Source: Schaalia sp. 19OD2882
Lineage (GTDB): Bacteria > Actinomycetota > Actinomycetes > Actinomycetales > Actinomycetaceae
Direction of reading: 5' to 3'
Assembly (NCBI RefSeq): GCF_018986735.1
Contig: NZ_CP065521.1
Span: 620,001 to 684,000, forward strand
DNA length: 64,000 nt
Each line of letters opens with the position of its first letter. Position 1 is the stretch's first letter. The notes below the pieces were generated by a model, which was given only the letters and a program-made list of their open reading frames with translations, was not told the DNA's origin and made no database searches. Of the stretch, positions 61,691 through 64,000 are shown in pieces. Both the position numbers and the translations under genes were made by a program.

Positions 61691-62278
61691 GTGACTGAGC
61701 CCCGCACCCCTCCAGCCGCTCCCAGACGCTTTCCCGCCGCCCACATGCCCGTCCAGACCAACCCCACGACCTGCGGCATCGCCTCGCTTGCAGTGGTCGC
61801 AGCGCGCGCAGGGCGCGACCCCGACTACTTGGGAGCACCACTGGAGTCGGTGGCCAGGCGCCAAGCGCTTCTGCACCGGCTGGCCTCTCGCACGGGTCTG
61901 CCGTGGCCACGAGCCCTGGGCACGTCCCCTTGGGCACTGGCCGCACTTGCCGAGCGCGCCACCGGTGCCCGCCATGTCATCCTCCCGTGGGGAGCAGCGG
62001 CGATGGCCGCCGTCCAACGATGCGTGCGAGCCGGCCAGGACGTCTTCCTCTACTCCGGCGACGCAGGGCAGTGGTGGTCACGCCTCGTGCCCAGGCACGT
62101 CGTTCTGGTCCTCGGGCCGGAATCAGACGAAGACGCCGCCCATCTGAGCATCTACGAGCCCTCCACCGGGCATGTGCACCGGGTGGCGAGCTCGGTCCTG
62201 ACCGAGCCGGATGGCACACCCGTGCCCGCGCTGGGACACTGGCGCAGAGTTCAGCTGGTCGTGGCCCCGGCCGCGTGA
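61691..62278 (+). CDS. C39-peptidase-like protein, orphan
   Basis: A 195-residue protein. MPVQTNPTTCGIASLAVVAAR matches the Q-x5-C active-site start of C39-type papain-like peptidases in two pieces (VQTNPTTCG, then ASLAVV). RHVVLVLG supplies a His and IYEPSTGHV the usual acid position (normally DP). No signal peptide, leader-peptide gene or ABC exporter is adjacent, so it is probably a stand-alone C39-like enzyme. GTG 61691 has AAGG and an AAGGCT box upstream; whether the mRNA is leaderless is undecided. Confidence 0.6.
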   Translation: MTEPRTPPAAPRRFPAAHMPVQTNPTTCGIASLAVVAARAGRDPDYLGAPLESVARRQALLHRLASRTGLPWPRALGTSPWALAALAERATGARHVILPWGAAAMAAVQRCVRAGQDVFLYSGDAGQWWSRLVPRHVVLVLGPESDEDAAHLSIYEPSTGHVHRVASSVLTEPDGTPVPALGHWRRVQLVVAPAA

Positions 62279-62340
62279 GTTCCTCCGAGGCGGACCCCAG
62301 GAAAGGACGAGGGCCGTCCGGGCCCGAGGGCGGCGCGGAC

Positions 62341-63840
62341 TCACGGGTGTGCGCTGGCTCCAATGCCGACGATCTCGTTGTCGGAACTCTTGACCACCAG
62401 CAGATTCGAACGGGCGATCTGGGCCGTGCCGGCCCCTTGGATGCCCGCACCCAAGTCGTAGTCGACGAATCGTCCGGTGCTGACCTCGAGCAACGCCGTG
62501 AGGGTCCTGAAGCTCGAGGAGTACGCGGACGGATCCGTGGTGAATGCCAAAAGCGTGGAGTCGCCCGTCAACCGTGGGTGAGCCAGGGAGCAGGGCTTCT
62601 TGTCCAGGTCCAGGAACGCCCCGTCAGGGGCATTCAACGCCGTCATGCGGTCAACGGTGACCGTGTCGCACTTTTCCGGGTCGAAGACGACCTCGACGTC
62701 GAAGCCCGAGCTGTCGAACTCGGTCTGCAGGTCCTTCCAGGCGGGCTTGGACGGCGGGACGTTCTCGTTCATCAACGGGTCGATGTCGCGCCAATCCTTG
62801 ACGTTGATCGAGTAGGACTGCTCAACCTTCCCGCGGGGATCGGTGATGAACACGGTGAAGGGTTTGCTGCTGGTGTCGACCAAGGACCAGCCGTCCACGA
62901 GCCTCTGGAAGTACATCGTGCTTTCGCTGGTCGCCAGGTGCCCGGTGCCCGGCCCGGAAACCAGGGTGATGGTGCCGGTGTCGACTTCGAGGATGAAGGG
63001 TGCTGTTGCGGAGGCGAATGGCAGGAAGCCCACATAGGCGTGCCCTTCGGCGAGCAAAGGGTCGAAGCGGTTGCTGCTGTAGGTGGAGGTGATCGGAATC
63101 GTTGCGCTCCACGTGGGCTCCAGCGCAGGGTTCCACCCACGCAGGGTGCCTTTGTGGTCGTCGGTCACCAGCGTGTCGTCGGTGACCACTTTGATGCCGG
63201 CATCCCCCCACGGGCTGGTCGTGACCCAACCGTTGGTGATGTTGACGGTTTGCCCACCCAGGATCACGTGGTTTCCGAAGGCCACCGCCCGAGTCTTCTC
63301 GTCGTCCCAGCTGCTGGAGGACAGGAGCTGCTCGGTGGCCCACAGGAGCCGAGGTCTGCTGCCCGAGATGTCCCAGCCTTTGAGGGTCGACTTCGGTTCG
63401 GCGGGGTCGATGGTCAGCAGGAAGTTGCCGCGAGCCAGGAATGCGGTGTCGTCCTGCGCCGGAATGGACCATTCCCTGTGTCCGCCCTCGCTCCAGTCCG
63501 GGTCCAGCAAAGGCCCCGTCACCTGCGTCGACACGGAGTCGCTGGTGGCAGGGGGTGGGGTCGAAGCGGGACCATCCGGGGTTGGAGCGGTGGAGGCGCT
63601 CATCGCATTGTCACCTTGGCCGCTGCGCATCACCATGACGCCTGTGACGGCCAGGACAAGGACCGCGGCGAAGACCGCCGACAAGCCGACGGTGATGCCG
63701 GCGCGCACGGCGGAGGCCCTCGTCGAGACGGTGTCGTCGGGCGCCCCTCCCATGGTGTCGGATCCCGTCGTGTGGGGGTCCGTCGCGGCCGAGCGTGAAG
63801 ACCCTTGGCCGTGAGGAAGGGGCGACGGGGGAGTGCTCAT
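62341..63840 (-). CDS. Membrane-anchored extracytoplasmic protein, propeller-like
   Basis: A 499-residue protein. A Pro/Ser/Thr-rich cytoplasmic tail of about 45 residues is followed by one membrane helix (about 47-70), a Thr/Pro-rich linker and an external domain. That domain has repeated W-containing beta segments (STLKGWDISGSRPRLLW, GTLRGWNPALEPTWSA) reminiscent of PQQ-type beta-propellers, though no family is certain. Two Cys (EKCDTV, KPCSLAH) could form a disulfide. It starts at ATG 63838-63840, overlapping the PNP stop by ATGA. Confidence 0.65.
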   Translation of the reverse strand: MSTPPSPLPHGQGSSRSAATDPHTTGSDTMGGAPDDTVSTRASAVRAGITVGLSAVFAAVLVLAVTGVMVMRSGQGDNAMSASTAPTPDGPASTPPPATSDSVSTQVTGPLLDPDWSEGGHREWSIPAQDDTAFLARGNFLLTIDPAEPKSTLKGWDISGSRPRLLWATEQLLSSSSWDDEKTRAVAFGNHVILGGQTVNITNGWVTTSPWGDAGIKVVTDDTLVTDDHKGTLRGWNPALEPTWSATIPITSTYSSNRFDPLLAEGHAYVGFLPFASATAPFILEVDTGTITLVSGPGTGHLATSESTMYFQRLVDGWSLVDTSSKPFTVFITDPRGKVEQSYSINVKDWRDIDPLMNENVPPSKPAWKDLQTEFDSSGFDVEVVFDPEKCDTVTVDRMTALNAPDGAFLDLDKKPCSLAHPRLTGDSTLLAFTTDPSAYSSSFRTLTALLEVSTGRFVDYDLGAGIQGAGTAQIARSNLLVVKSSDNEIVGIGASAHP

Positions 63841-64000
63841 CGGCTGGAGATGATCCGTCCGACCACGGCCGCCAGCAGCTTCGAGATCCTCTCGCCGTTG
63901 TCACGCCCGGCCTCCAGGACCTCCTCGTGCGAGAGCGCCGACTGGCCGACGCCCGCCGCCAGGTTCGTCACCAGCGACATTCCCAGGACTTCCATGCCGG
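63837..64000 (-). CDS. Purine nucleoside phosphorylase, C-terminal end (5' part off window)
   Basis: The last 54 codons read MEVLGMSLVTNLAAGVGQSA and LSHEEVLEAGRDNGERI, the diagnostic end of trimeric PNP (PunA/DeoD type): the Asn of SLVTNLAAG contacts the purine. It splits purine nucleosides into base and ribose-1-phosphate and would complete the salvage set at 47840-57753. It overlaps the propeller-like gene by ATGA, so both are co-translated. Most of the enzyme lies to the right of the window. Confidence 0.88.
   Translation of the reverse strand, partial: GMEVLGMSLVTNLAAGVGQSALSHEEVLEAGRDNGERISKLLAAVVGRIISSR

Overview
The window is high-GC chromosomal DNA of an actinobacterium. Several arrangements support this: a DUF6350/PerM gene before purN and purH, the tatD-rpfB-rsmA(ksgA)-ispE-ABC-F order, G5/DUF348 resuscitation-promoting factors, GTG/TTG starts, and many genes whose -10 box lies exactly 6 nt before the start codon (leaderless mRNAs). 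The lack of mycolate-type genes and the gene set would suit an Actinomyces/Schaalia-like Actinomycetaceae. That family placement is inference; I did not run a search.

Layout. 1-3622: proline use (putA, cut by the left edge, and putP). 3958-8404: PerM-like membrane protein, purN, a ZTP riboswitch and purH. 8499-12091: a heterodimeric ABC exporter with complementary degenerate sites. 12287-18334: an unknown gene, guaA divergent from a large unknown gene, a HAD phosphatase and an aldo/keto reductase. 18335-21030: a decayed accessory stretch with a TetR pseudogene, an NYN-domain nuclease flanked by two copies of a structured repeat, a possible small RNA and a corA fragment. 21125-22701: TetR regulator plus HsmA-like membrane protein behind a double-palindrome operator. 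22775-27969: an ABC-2 exporter operon divergent from a two-component system whose kinase is frameshifted at a G run. 28131-33815: tandem paralogous NAD(P)H oxidoreductases, a giant MacB-like ABC protein and a nitroreductase. 34179-47027: the tatD-rpfB-rsmA-ispE-ABC-F block, interrupted by a second G5 protein, a second two-component system and a lantibiotic-immunity-like ABC exporter. 47064-47621: MarR regulator. 47840-57753: nucleoside uptake (Bmp lipoprotein, ABC ATPase, two permeases) and catabolism (cdd, deoA, deoC, phosphosugar mutase). 57785-61395: TetR regulator, tRNA-Gln, a GlmU lacking most of its acetyltransferase domain, prs and a shortened bL25. 61691-64000: a C39-like protein, a membrane-anchored propeller-like protein and the end of a purine nucleoside phosphorylase gene.

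A unifying biochemical theme is nucleotide metabolism. De novo purine synthesis (purN, purH, guaA, prs) and nucleoside salvage (bmp-ABC, cdd, deoA, deoC, phosphomutase, PNP) sit in one neighbourhood, with the ZTP riboswitch sensing folate/purine stress. The second theme is envelope defence: four exporter systems and two LuxR-type two-component systems.

The most unusual structure is a dispersed intergenic repeat with an exact 21-bp period (core GACGAATCTC, 13 units at five loci). A second structured repeat brackets the NYN gene. I recognise neither family.
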